NCBI RefSeq assembly: GCF_014696625.1
Contig: NZ_JACJQL010000064.1
Span: forward strand, 1 to 33,019
Length of the DNA: 33,019 nucleotides
Reading direction: 5' to 3'
Source of the DNA: Nostoc parmelioides FACHB-3921
GTDB lineage: Bacteria > Cyanobacteriota > Cyanobacteriia > Cyanobacteriales > Nostocaceae
Part shown: positions 1-6,466 of the stretch, one piece after another
Layout of the letters: each line of letters begins with the position of its first letter
Position numbering within the stretch: the stretch's first letter is position 1
Program-made: the position numbers and the translations under genes
The notes under the pieces: generated by a model
The model's database searches: none
What the model was told of the DNA's origin: nothing
What the model saw: only the letters and a program-made list of their open reading frames with translations

Positions 1-107
1 TGGAAAAATAAATTTTCTACTTTCACTATTTTTGCGAAGTATAAAATGGATATCTGCTTCGTGAAGCATAATGTGAGCTAAAAGCTCATTTTTTCATTCA
101 AGTCACA
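1..107 (+). mobile_element. Right terminal segment of an insertion element that splits parM
   Basis: This segment ends in TTCAAGTCACA, the inverse of TGTGACTTGAA at position 32913. Read inward from 107, the first 24 bases match the other end with one mismatch. The next five bases (108-112, CCCAG) repeat the five bases before the other end (32908-32912), which is a target-site duplication. No transposase coding is visible in these 107 bp. TGT/ACA termini with a 5-bp duplication are known for IS21-like and Tn7-like transposons and some others, and the sequence here does not decide between them. The element interior lies outside the window. Confidence 0.8.
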
Positions 108-902
108 CCCAGCGTCAAACTAGACGACAAGGTATTGGTTCTGGGAGAACGAGCAACCAAGCAGAAGAACCCCCAGACAGCAGCAGAGAGAGGAAAGCAA
201 CTACCAGAATTTGTCAAACCCTTCACTCTGGCAGGCTTGCGCTCAGACTTTGAGGGTACTGTCAGATTCTTAGTCCCAGAACGAAATCAATGGGATGAAG
301 ACACCATCCGTCAAACCTTGATTGCAGATCATCAAGTGACGGTCAACGGCAGGAGCTACAAACACCGCATCAAAAACGTTGAATTTTATCTAGAAACAGA
401 TGTGGCTGTGGTCAACGGCTACAAAACAGGCAAGCTGGAACCAGAAGGCGATACACTCGCCATTGATATCGGCGGAGGAACCACAAACTACGTTGTTATG
501 ACAAACGGTGGTGAAGTTCTCACCCGTCGTTCAATCCCCAAAGTTGGCGGAGTCTCCTTGGCTAACGACATCATCAACTCCGACCTAATGCAGAGTCACG
601 CCAAGCGCGATAACGTTGCCTTTAAGGTCGCCAAGATGATGGATGCCATCGCTGACGGTTCCTTAACTTATGGGCGGAAATATGATTTTAGTTCCGTCTT
701 TCCTGGGCTGTTAGAAAACTGGTTTAACGGGCTGATGGACGGCATTACAACAGCCGCTAATGATTACTTAGCCGATGTCACCAACATTATGCTGATTGGT
801 GGATGTGCAAATTTGGTACGCCAAAAATTAAGCGCCAAACCAGGGTTTTATATTCCCGTGAATCCACAGTTATCAAATATTCAAGCATTGTTAGCTATGT
901 GA
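108..902 (+). pseudogene. Actin-like ParM-family segregation ATPase, C-terminal part (gene split by insertion)
   Basis: This is the remainder of an actin-fold plasmid segregation ATPase whose first 47 codons are at 32770-32912. ParM-type proteins polymerise into ATP-driven filaments that push plasmid copies apart. The phosphate-2 motif AIDIGGGTTNYVV and the adenosine-site motif LIGGCANL are both visible. The coding frame runs continuously from the CCCAG duplication (108-112) to TGA at 900-902. Joined to the N-terminal part with one duplication counted once, the gene is 933 nt, exactly 311 codons, so it is otherwise undamaged. A TTG at 135 could start a short product, but that would lack the phosphate-1 motif and is unlikely to work. 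The next gene begins 4 bases after the stop, so the insertion probably also disturbs expression of the operon behind it. Confidence 0.82.
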
Positions 903-906
903 TGAA

Positions 907-1323
907 ATGCAAGTACGTTTAGCGCCCTCTGTGGCGGCGAAAGTTGAGGGAATCAGACAGTCACTCGAATATTTAAAGTTGAGTGATACCGTAAATCTGC
1001 TGTTGGATGCAATCAGACATAAATGGGACTTGAAAATATCTTCTTTGTCACAGATTGAGACAAAAGAAACGAGAGTGAGACTAGATAAACGCCATCATGA
1101 CTGGTTGTCACAATATGGTTCAGAAAGAGGGATAAATATAGCCTCTGCTACGAATTTATTAATTTCTGAATACTTGGCAGGCAATGTAAGTAGTTTTCAA
1201 ACACCTCTAACAAATTCTGTAAACCAACAGCCACAAAATCAGATAGAAATTGCACCAATTGAACAAATACAACCAATTGAGAAGCCAAAAGGACAGGCAT
1301 TGATGAGGAGTCTAAAGTTATGA
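907..1323 (+). CDS. Putative tandem RHH-like DNA-binding protein, candidate ParR partner of ParM
   Basis: A 138-aa protein starts 4 nt after the parM stop. It has two similar blocks, about residues 1-41 (starting MQVRLAPSVAAKVEGI) and 56-92 (starting RVRLDKRHHDWL). Each has a short basic strand followed by two predicted helices, which is the ribbon-helix-helix layout. Residues 93-138 are Gln/Pro/Asn-rich and probably disordered. In type II partition loci the gene right after parM encodes ParR, an RHH protein that binds centromere repeats and caps the filament. Position and fold therefore suggest a ParR-like role; this is inference, as no sequence match to known ParR is claimed. Its stop overlaps the next start (ATGA), indicating translational coupling. 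Confidence 0.55.
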   Translation: MQVRLAPSVAAKVEGIRQSLEYLKLSDTVNLLLDAIRHKWDLKISSLSQIETKETRVRLDKRHHDWLSQYGSERGINIASATNLLISEYLAGNVSSFQTPLTNSVNQQPQNQIEIAPIEQIQPIEKPKGQALMRSLKL

Positions 1324-1478
1324 GTCAAAAGCGCATTGTTTTGGATCAGAAGTATTTACCCAAGGCAGAAGAAATCATCACACAGACAGGAATCAGCACT
1401 TACTCGCAGTTATTTACCATCCTGTTGGTTAACTACGGCGACACCCTTGTTAAGTCTTTAAGAGGCAGTCATGAATAA
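1320..1478 (+). CDS. Small RHH-like protein (52 aa)
   Basis: This short gene starts at ATG 1320, overlapping the previous stop by 4 nt, and ends at TAA 1476-1478, overlapping the next ATG at 1471. The protein (MSQKRIVLDQKYLPKAEEII...) has a basic N-terminal strand and two predicted helices, with the size and pattern of a single-domain ribbon-helix-helix regulator. Sitting between two overlapping genes in a ParM operon, it could be a second DNA-binding partner or an operon repressor. Overlaps at both ends and an uninterrupted frame support it as a real gene. No family is recognised with certainty. Confidence 0.55.
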   Translation: MSQKRIVLDQKYLPKAEEIITQTGISTYSQLFTILLVNYGDTLVKSLRGSHE

Positions 1479-1737
1479 CTTAAATAGAGTCTATGACAGC
1501 ACTATCTTGAGCAGTAAAAAAGTCTATCAAATAGACAGAACACTGTATCGTTACCTCTACAAAACCGGAACAATCCAAGCACCACAATTTATTTTTCGAC
1601 CACTAGCAGGACAACGGAAGAAAGCGGATTTGAAACTGAATCACAAAGGTTTAACTAATCGTTGTTATGAGGTGGAAGGTGCAACTACAAAGAGTTCTTT
1701 CATCAGTCAAGAATCACTGCAATTAGCACTGTTTTGA
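1471..1737 (+). CDS. Hypothetical basic protein (88 aa)
   Basis: The ATG at 1471 lies inside the end of the preceding 52-aa gene, so the pair is probably translationally coupled. The 88-residue protein is basic and rich in Lys, Tyr and Thr (MNNLNRVYDSTILSSKKVYQ...). It shows no membrane segment and no motif I recognise. It belongs to the compact operon running from parM to the membrane ATPase. Function unknown. Confidence 0.55.
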   Translation: MNNLNRVYDSTILSSKKVYQIDRTLYRYLYKTGTIQAPQFIFRPLAGQRKKADLKLNHKGLTNRCYEVEGATTKSSFISQESLQLALF

Positions 1738-1750
1738 AGGAGCAAGAATT

Positions 1751-1942
1751 GTGAGAATTAGACAAGCAATAGGAGCTACTTTATTTCTACTTAGCTGTGT
1801 TGGTTTTGGTTATCTTTCTACTCAAAAATTTGGTGCAACGACCACAGCAATGATAGGCACAGGAATGTTCAGCATAGGAGCAATAGCCCACTTAAAACAA
1901 AAACCAGTACCACGTAAACGCACTAACAAATCTGTTAACTAA
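1751..1942 (+). CDS. Small two-helix membrane protein (63 aa)
   Basis: The GTG start at 1751 is preceded by AAGGAGCAAGAATT, a good ribosome-binding site. The protein has two hydrophobic helices, about residues 5-23 and 30-47, joined by a short turn, and ends in a basic tail (PRKRTNKS), which predicts a cytoplasmic C-terminus. It is the first of several membrane proteins in this operon, whose last gene encodes a membrane-anchored ATPase, so it may belong to a membrane assembly. No family is recognised. Confidence 0.55.
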   Translation: MRIRQAIGATLFLLSCVGFGYLSTQKFGATTTAMIGTGMFSIGAIAHLKQKPVPRKRTNKSVN

Positions 1943-1953
1943 TAGGCATAATT

Positions 1954-2160
1954 ATGAGCCAATCATTAACTAGCCTAATTCAAGAGGCACAGCAAACAAT
2001 TCTACAGATTCGCAACCATCCCGATTACAAGCAAATTGCACTCAACTATAGTCCTGACTTGACGTTAGGAGATGCAACAACAGCATTGACTTACTTGCAG
2101 TGGGAAGTTGAGGAGAGAACAACTATTGATGTAGCAAAGCTTGAAGCATTTTCTAGTTAG
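1954..2160 (+). CDS. Hypothetical helical protein (68 aa)
   Basis: This gene lies 11 nt after the previous stop in the same operon. The 68-aa product (MSQSLTSLIQEAQQTILQIR...) is predicted to be mainly helical, soluble and slightly acidic, with no recognisable motif. It could be a small structural or regulatory partner of the neighbouring proteins. Function unknown. Confidence 0.5.
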   Translation: MSQSLTSLIQEAQQTILQIRNHPDYKQIALNYSPDLTLGDATTALTYLQWEVEERTTIDVAKLEAFSS

Positions 2161-2236
2161 GGGAGAGCGATTGCTTGACTGGACACCGAGCAATCGCCCT
2201 CAAGTTGCACAAGTACAACAAAAGGATCTTAGCAAG

Positions 2237-2410
2237 ATGGACAGCAAATATTATCTCTGTGAGGCAGAGAACGCAGACGAGGGAGTAAACAAGGTTACAC
2301 CCTACGAAAAACCAGAAGACGCATTAGCCGCCGCATCTAATAGCACCGCCAAAGTGCATTTCATCAGCACAGTTAACCCTTTGGCTGTTGATGAGGAGGA
2401 AGAAGAATAA
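2237..2410 (+). CDS. Hypothetical acidic small protein (57 aa)
   Basis: The start is placed at ATG 2237 because AAAGGATCTT lies just upstream. A longer reading from TTG 2141 would overlap the previous gene by 20 nt and has no clear ribosome-binding site. The product (MDSKYYLCEAENADEG...) ends in a run of glutamates (DEEEEE). Its stop TAA shares one base with the ATG of the next gene, so the two are coupled. No family is recognised. Confidence 0.45.
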   Translation: MDSKYYLCEAENADEGVNKVTPYEKPEDALAAASNSTAKVHFISTVNPLAVDEEEEE

Positions 2411-3015
2411 TGAACCGGACAGTAAAACTCAAGCTGGATGCACCTGTCACTTACGCGGCGATCGCTTCTGTGTCTGGTATCACCCAAGAAACTATATTCA
2501 ATGCTCTGGACGGAGATCCAACGGCGGCGGCAACTGTGGCAGACTTCCGCATCAAGCAACAACAACGGGCAGACAATGCAAAGGCTGTATTTACCAACCT
2601 TACCCAAGGGTTACAGTCAACCGAAACATTGATGTCAGAGGAAGCACAGTTTTTAACCAATGCAGGGCAGAGCGTCAACCGAATGACTGATAGCTGGGCG
2701 AAAGTCAGAAACAGTGACGCAAAACTAGGTTATCAACTGCAACAAAAAGTTATTAGCAGTGACAATCAATTGGGACAAGAACAGTTTCGGCATGGGCGTA
2801 CACTCAATCTACTTAACGAATCTCACCGCGCCGAACTGCGAGGGATTGACATTGACGCGACTAAGGCGAAAACTCAACTCTGGCAGAAGGTTCACGCTAA
2901 GAAAGAGGAACTAACACCAGCAGACAAAGCCAAAGAAACCCTGCGCGATATCCACTCCCACGGCTCTAACGCACTGCGAGGGGTGAAAGGGTTCTTTAGA
3001 CGGTTGATTGACTAG
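2410..3015 (+). CDS. Putative coiled-coil protein (201 aa)
   Basis: The start overlaps the preceding TAA by one base. The protein begins with a short strand and a helix-turn-helix-like stretch (MNRTVKLKLDAPVTYAAIAS). It continues as a long, mostly helical region rich in Gln, Glu, Lys and Ala (about residues 45-180), typical of coiled coils, and ends in a basic tail (KGFFRRLID). No signal peptide or transmembrane segment is seen. In an operon with an actin-like filament protein and a membrane ATPase it could be a scaffold or linker, which is inference from position only. A GCGATCGC site lies at 2458-2465 inside the gene. A 7-bp stem-loop follows the stop. Confidence 0.6.
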   Translation: MNRTVKLKLDAPVTYAAIASVSGITQETIFNALDGDPTAAATVADFRIKQQQRADNAKAVFTNLTQGLQSTETLMSEEAQFLTNAGQSVNRMTDSWAKVRNSDAKLGYQLQQKVISSDNQLGQEQFRHGRTLNLLNESHRAELRGIDIDATKAKTQLWQKVHAKKEELTPADKAKETLRDIHSHGSNALRGVKGFFRRLID

Positions 3016-3022
3016 CAGTAAG

Positions 3023-3049
3023 ACCCCTGGCGCTGTTTGTGTCAGGGGT
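3023..3049 (+). terminator. Stem-loop between operon genes, possible weak terminator or processing site
   Basis: ACCCCTG (3023-3029) pairs with CAGGGGT (3043-3049) around a 13-nt loop, followed by AAAACTATTTT. The T-tract is poor, so partial termination or mRNA processing is more likely than a full stop. It splits the operon into an upstream and a membrane-ATPase section. Confidence 0.4.
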
Positions 3050-3071
3050 AAAACTATTTTGAGTGTTCCTT

Positions 3072-3638
3072 ATGTTAACCAAAAACCAGAACCCTACACC
3101 AATTTATTTTGATGCAGAGATTGTAGACGAGCGTACACAGCATATTGAGGGTGAACAGTACGACAGCGAACTGGTTCAAGAGCAGATCACTGAAACTGAC
3201 GGCGGTGTAACTGTACTTCGGGGCATTGGTCAGGGTGCAGTGTTGGCAGGCTTTCAAGTTGCGTCAACTCAATCTCTCTACCTTGCCGGATGTGTGGGAC
3301 TGTTCCCGGCAGTTGTGGCAGGCTTACCCGTTGGGCTTTCTGTGGCTGGGGCTTTGTGCTACTTGCGTTTTGAAAACAGTTTCATTCCCTCAATTACCAA
3401 CCGTCAAAAGTTTGGCCTTGGGGTGACTCGTACCTTAATGCTGGCTGCTAGTTCGTGGAAGTTAACCGCCGATGCCCAACAGATGAACTCTATAGCCCGT
3501 AACAGTTTTTCGGGTGTTACCCAACAGGTAAAGCAGTATGAGGGCATCCAACAACCGCAGCAAGACCATTTCCCCTTGATTCTCAGCTTTACCGCAGTAA
3601 TAGCCATGATTTTCGCTTTATATTGCCGTAAGAGATGA
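3072..3638 (+). CDS. Hypothetical membrane protein (188 aa)
   Basis: I place the start at ATG 3072; an in-frame GTG at 3063 is also possible. The N-terminal 50 residues are polar and acidic. Two or three hydrophobic stretches follow (about residues 52-72, 75-98 and a C-terminal one near 165-183), and the protein ends in a basic CRKR. The stop overlaps the ATG of the next gene (ATGA), so translation is probably coupled to the membrane ATPase. This suggests the two products work together at the membrane. No family is recognised. Confidence 0.55.
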   Translation: MLTKNQNPTPIYFDAEIVDERTQHIEGEQYDSELVQEQITETDGGVTVLRGIGQGAVLAGFQVASTQSLYLAGCVGLFPAVVAGLPVGLSVAGALCYLRFENSFIPSITNRQKFGLGVTRTLMLAASSWKLTADAQQMNSIARNSFSGVTQQVKQYEGIQQPQQDHFPLILSFTAVIAMIFALYCRKR

Positions 3639-5434
3639 CTATGGATACCAAACCATCTGACCTAAATCAACGTTCGTACAATTTACCATCGCGTCTAAAT
3701 CTCCTCATGATGGCATCGGTATTAGGCGCGGTGACTTGTGCCATTGCTGCCCACGTTGGCGACGGCATTGCAAAGAAAGAATTGTGCTTTTACCCTGAGT
3801 CTGCAAGGGTATATGATGCGCCAATCCAGGCCGACGGTGAGACAGAGCGTTTATTGTTGGGTAACAAGTATTGTCGGTATGAGCAGCGATCGCAAATCCC
3901 AGATCCTTACCTGAAGGCTAACCAGTACCGCACAAGTAACCCGAACTATAACCCTTGGGCATTTCTCCAGCACGATAGTCTGTACGTGTTTCGCTCACTG
4001 CCGGCTGACAACCCCTTGAAAATTCACCTGGGCATCGGTGCAATGGTATTCGGGGGAATAGCACTGTGGGCCACCGGTAAGGCAAGGGATTATTTAAGTG
4101 ATATTAGACCCCACTACCGCGCTACTAAACAATTTGAGGGGGTCAAGGCTAACTACTCTGTCAAATTGGGTGAACAGATCCTATCCATGTCTGGCAACGA
4201 ATTACTGAAATGCTTGCGTGGTATCAAAATCGCTGAAGCTAGACAGCAGTTTATCGCCACCATCACCCCACAGCAAGTAACAGCCCTACTTACGGCGATG
4301 TCGGCAGAGGACTATCACGAGTTTGGGCATCTGTTAGACGGTGGGGCCAGCTTCGATAAGTTTGAGCCTCCGACAACACCCGCCGGGCAATTACCGCACG
4401 GCACGCCAGGGACTGTAACCGAACTTTCACAGCAGCCAGTTATCGCCAACGGTGACGCTGATAAAATCGCATGGGTTCAAAACCTCATCAAACAAACTGC
4501 CCTCATCTGGGGTAACCAGGGCGGCGGAAAATCTTGGTTAGCCCGTTATGTCGTTAAAAAGAAAAAACAGGCAGGCTATCGAGTTGTTGTCCTTGACCCC
4601 GACAGCAACTCTTCTGAATGGCGAGGGATTGAAAGTTATCACGGATGGGACGAGATAGAACAGCAGATCCGCAATTACGTTAAAGAATTGGAATCAAGGT
4701 TAAAAACTTTCAATGATTCTTCTATGAGTGAGGAGCAATGGCGACAAAAACTTTGGGCAGAGGGTAAAGCAACTGCCCTAATTTGTGAGGAAGCAACCAC
4801 CTACGCTGACTTTATAAAAGATGCGGAATTATTGGAGAAATTCGGCAAGTTAGCACTTACTAAAAGTCGCAAACAGGAGATGCCTTTAACTGTGGTTGCT
4901 CACAACAATACCCAGACTTGTTTATTTGGGATTAAGGGCTTACATAATCTCGTTTCTAAAATGCTCCAAGTTGAATGTTTGGCTGAAGTTGACCCAGTTA
5001 CACTACAGCCAAAATCTACAGGTCTAGCCAAGGTAAAACTCGACAGTTCTAACGAGTGGCTTGATGTTATTCTGCCCAAAATGACAGCCAAAATCTCTGA
5101 TTTTAGTGACACAGTAACACCAGCATCTAACTCAATTTCACCCATAGATAAAGCCACTTTAGAACGCATTTATGAACTGGAATTTAATATCGGTGGCAAG
5201 AGTGGTGATACCCCAGACGAAAAAAATAAACTATCACCTATGGCGCAAAAGTTGTATGAATATCTCACCAGAACTGAGCGAATAGAAGCTGATGTAAGAG
5301 AGTTCAAAGGCAATTTTAAAGTGAACGGTGAGAGATTCACTGTTGAGCAAATCAAGGGCTGGATGTATGAAATTGTCGGCGCATCTTTAGCAGACTGGAT
5401 AGGCGAGGGTGTTATCAAGCTTAATCAAATTTGA
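3635..5434 (+). CDS. Membrane-anchored P-loop ATPase of VirD4/TraD or FtsK/HerA type
   Basis: A 599-aa protein. Hydrophobic segments near residues 22-40 and 128-146 flank a soluble loop. The cytoplasmic ATPase part carries Walker A GNQGGGKS (residues 293-300) and Walker B TALICEEAT (about 380-388). An N-terminal two-helix anchor followed by one RecA-like ATPase domain is the layout of coupling proteins and DNA-pumping ATPases (VirD4/TraD, FtsK/HerA). I cannot place it in one family from sequence alone. Residues about 490-599 form a C-terminal extension with a winged-helix-like region (GERFTVEQIKGWMYEI). It is the last gene of the ParM operon, coupled to the preceding membrane protein by an ATGA overlap. 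It may link DNA to the membrane in segregation or transfer. No other transfer-channel genes are seen. Confidence 0.7.
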   Translation: MTMDTKPSDLNQRSYNLPSRLNLLMMASVLGAVTCAIAAHVGDGIAKKELCFYPESARVYDAPIQADGETERLLLGNKYCRYEQRSQIPDPYLKANQYRTSNPNYNPWAFLQHDSLYVFRSLPADNPLKIHLGIGAMVFGGIALWATGKARDYLSDIRPHYRATKQFEGVKANYSVKLGEQILSMSGNELLKCLRGIKIAEARQQFIATITPQQVTALLTAMSAEDYHEFGHLLDGGASFDKFEPPTTPAGQLPHGTPGTVTELSQQPVIANGDADKIAWVQNLIKQTALIWGNQGGGKSWLARYVVKKKKQAGYRVVVLDPDSNSSEWRGIESYHGWDEIEQQIRNYVKELESRLKTFNDSSMSEEQWRQKLWAEGKATALICEEATTYADFIKDAELLEKFGKLALTKSRKQEMPLTVVAHNNTQTCLFGIKGLHNLVSKMLQVECLAEVDPVTLQPKSTGLAKVKLDSSNEWLDVILPKMTAKISDFSDTVTPASNSISPIDKATLERIYELEFNIGGKSGDTPDEKNKLSPMAQKLYEYLTRTERIEADVREFKGNFKVNGERFTVEQIKGWMYEIVGASLADWIGEGVIKLNQI

Positions 5435-5442
5435 CTGCTCTC

Positions 5443-5606
5443 TGTGTCTGGTGTCTGCCCTTAAAATACCCCTTTTTTAGCGGACATAGGACACCAGACA
5501 CCACTAGACACTAAACCCCCAAACCCTTATATAGCTCAGACACCAGCAGACACCACACCAGACACCGCCCAGACACCAAGTGTCTAGTACGTGTCCGCTA
5601 GACACC
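5443..5606. repeat. Cluster of GACACC repeats, iteron-like, upstream of the response regulator
   Basis: Direct copies of GACACC start at 5490, 5497, 5539, 5549, 5561, 5572 and 5601, with a GACACT variant at 5507. Inverted copies (GGTGTC, TGTCTA, GTGTCC) lie at 5450, 5581 and 5591. Several neighbours are 10-12 bp apart, close to one helical turn, so a protein could bind them on one face. Tandem spaced repeats of this kind act as plasmid iterons, centromeres or operators. The region sits between the ATPase gene and the response regulator gene and holds no gene itself. Confidence 0.7.
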
Positions 5607-5659
5607 AATAATAAATACCTGAATAAATAGCCATTTATTATTTGAATATTATCAACATC

Positions 5660-6331
5660 ATGCTGAGAATAGTAATTGTTGAACCAGAAACATTCACGCT
5701 CTTAGGCATCAAAGGTGCTATTGCACAATCTCCTGATATAGAAGTTACAGGGTCAGCTAGTTGTGGCAAGATAGGTTTTCAGTTAATTGAACAAGTAAAT
5801 CCTGATGTTGTGTTAGTCGATTTACTATTACCCGACATGAGTGGTTTAGAACTTACTCGTTCAATTAAAAGAAATACTAATAGTAAAGTGGTGATTTTTA
5901 CTAATGAGACTCATTCAGACTTTATTAACTCGGCTTTCCGTCATGGGGCTGATTCTTATATGCTCAAGAGTGCTGATGTAGAATTGATTGAACTAGCCAT
6001 CAAGAGAGCTTACTTTGATGAATGTCTACTTGACCCAAAGCTGGCTAAAAAACTGTTAGAAAGGCTTTATCAAAATACATATATTGACCCCAACTTCGTT
6101 GATAAAAACTTGATAGATCCGCCTACCGAGCGACAAATACAAGTCCTGCGTTTACTGGCTCAGGGTTTAGTTTTTGAACAGATTGCCAAAGAAATGTTTC
6201 TCTCTGTTAGTACAGTCAAATGCTATGCCAGTGACTTGTACAGTAAATGGCACGTCAAGAACCGTTATGAGGCTATTAAAAGAGGGGCGATGCTTGGTTA
6301 CATTGACTATAACTTGATTGTGAATGAATGA
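5660..6331 (+). CDS. Orphan response regulator, NarL/LuxR family
   Basis: A 223-aa protein from ATG 5660; an upstream in-frame TTG at 5642 is less likely. The receiver domain (about 1-115) has the acidic pair E8/E10, the phospho-acceptor D54 in VLVD, T81 in VIFTNE and K103 in YMLKS, so it looks competent for phosphorylation. The C-terminal LuxR/GerE helix-turn-helix runs from about residue 156 to 210 (PTERQIQVLRLLAQGL, then STVKCYASDL). No histidine kinase is present in the window, so its signal must come from elsewhere, probably from a chromosomal kinase. The GACACC repeats directly upstream are candidate binding sites. Target genes are unknown; the pentapeptide/NACHT pair downstream on the same strand is a possible target. 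Confidence 0.85.
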   Translation: MLRIVIVEPETFTLLGIKGAIAQSPDIEVTGSASCGKIGFQLIEQVNPDVVLVDLLLPDMSGLELTRSIKRNTNSKVVIFTNETHSDFINSAFRHGADSYMLKSADVELIELAIKRAYFDECLLDPKLAKKLLERLYQNTYIDPNFVDKNLIDPPTERQIQVLRLLAQGLVFEQIAKEMFLSVSTVKCYASDLYSKWHVKNRYEAIKRGAMLGYIDYNLIVNE

Positions 6332-6403
6332 TGTATTGGTGGGGAGAGGGAAGGCATTAAGTCGGGGATTGAAGCATAAAAACTGGCTGTAACAAAAGAG
6401 AAT

Positions 6404-6415
6404 CGCTTTAAAGCG
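6404..6415. promoter_or_regulatory. 12-bp perfect palindrome upstream of the pentapeptide gene
   Basis: CGCTTTAAAGCG lies 52 bp before the start at 6467 and resembles a dimer operator. It is otherwise unexplained. The rest of 6332-6466 shows nothing else clear. Confidence 0.35.
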
Positions 6416-6466
6416 TTGTAATTACGGAATTTCTCGTGGTATATATGTATCCAAAAACAAAATTGG

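Noticed and set aside
2141..2236. Longer start (TTG 2141) for the acidic 57-aa gene
   Set aside because: It overlaps the previous gene by 20 nt and lacks a ribosome-binding site, while ATG 2237 has AAAGGATC upstream.
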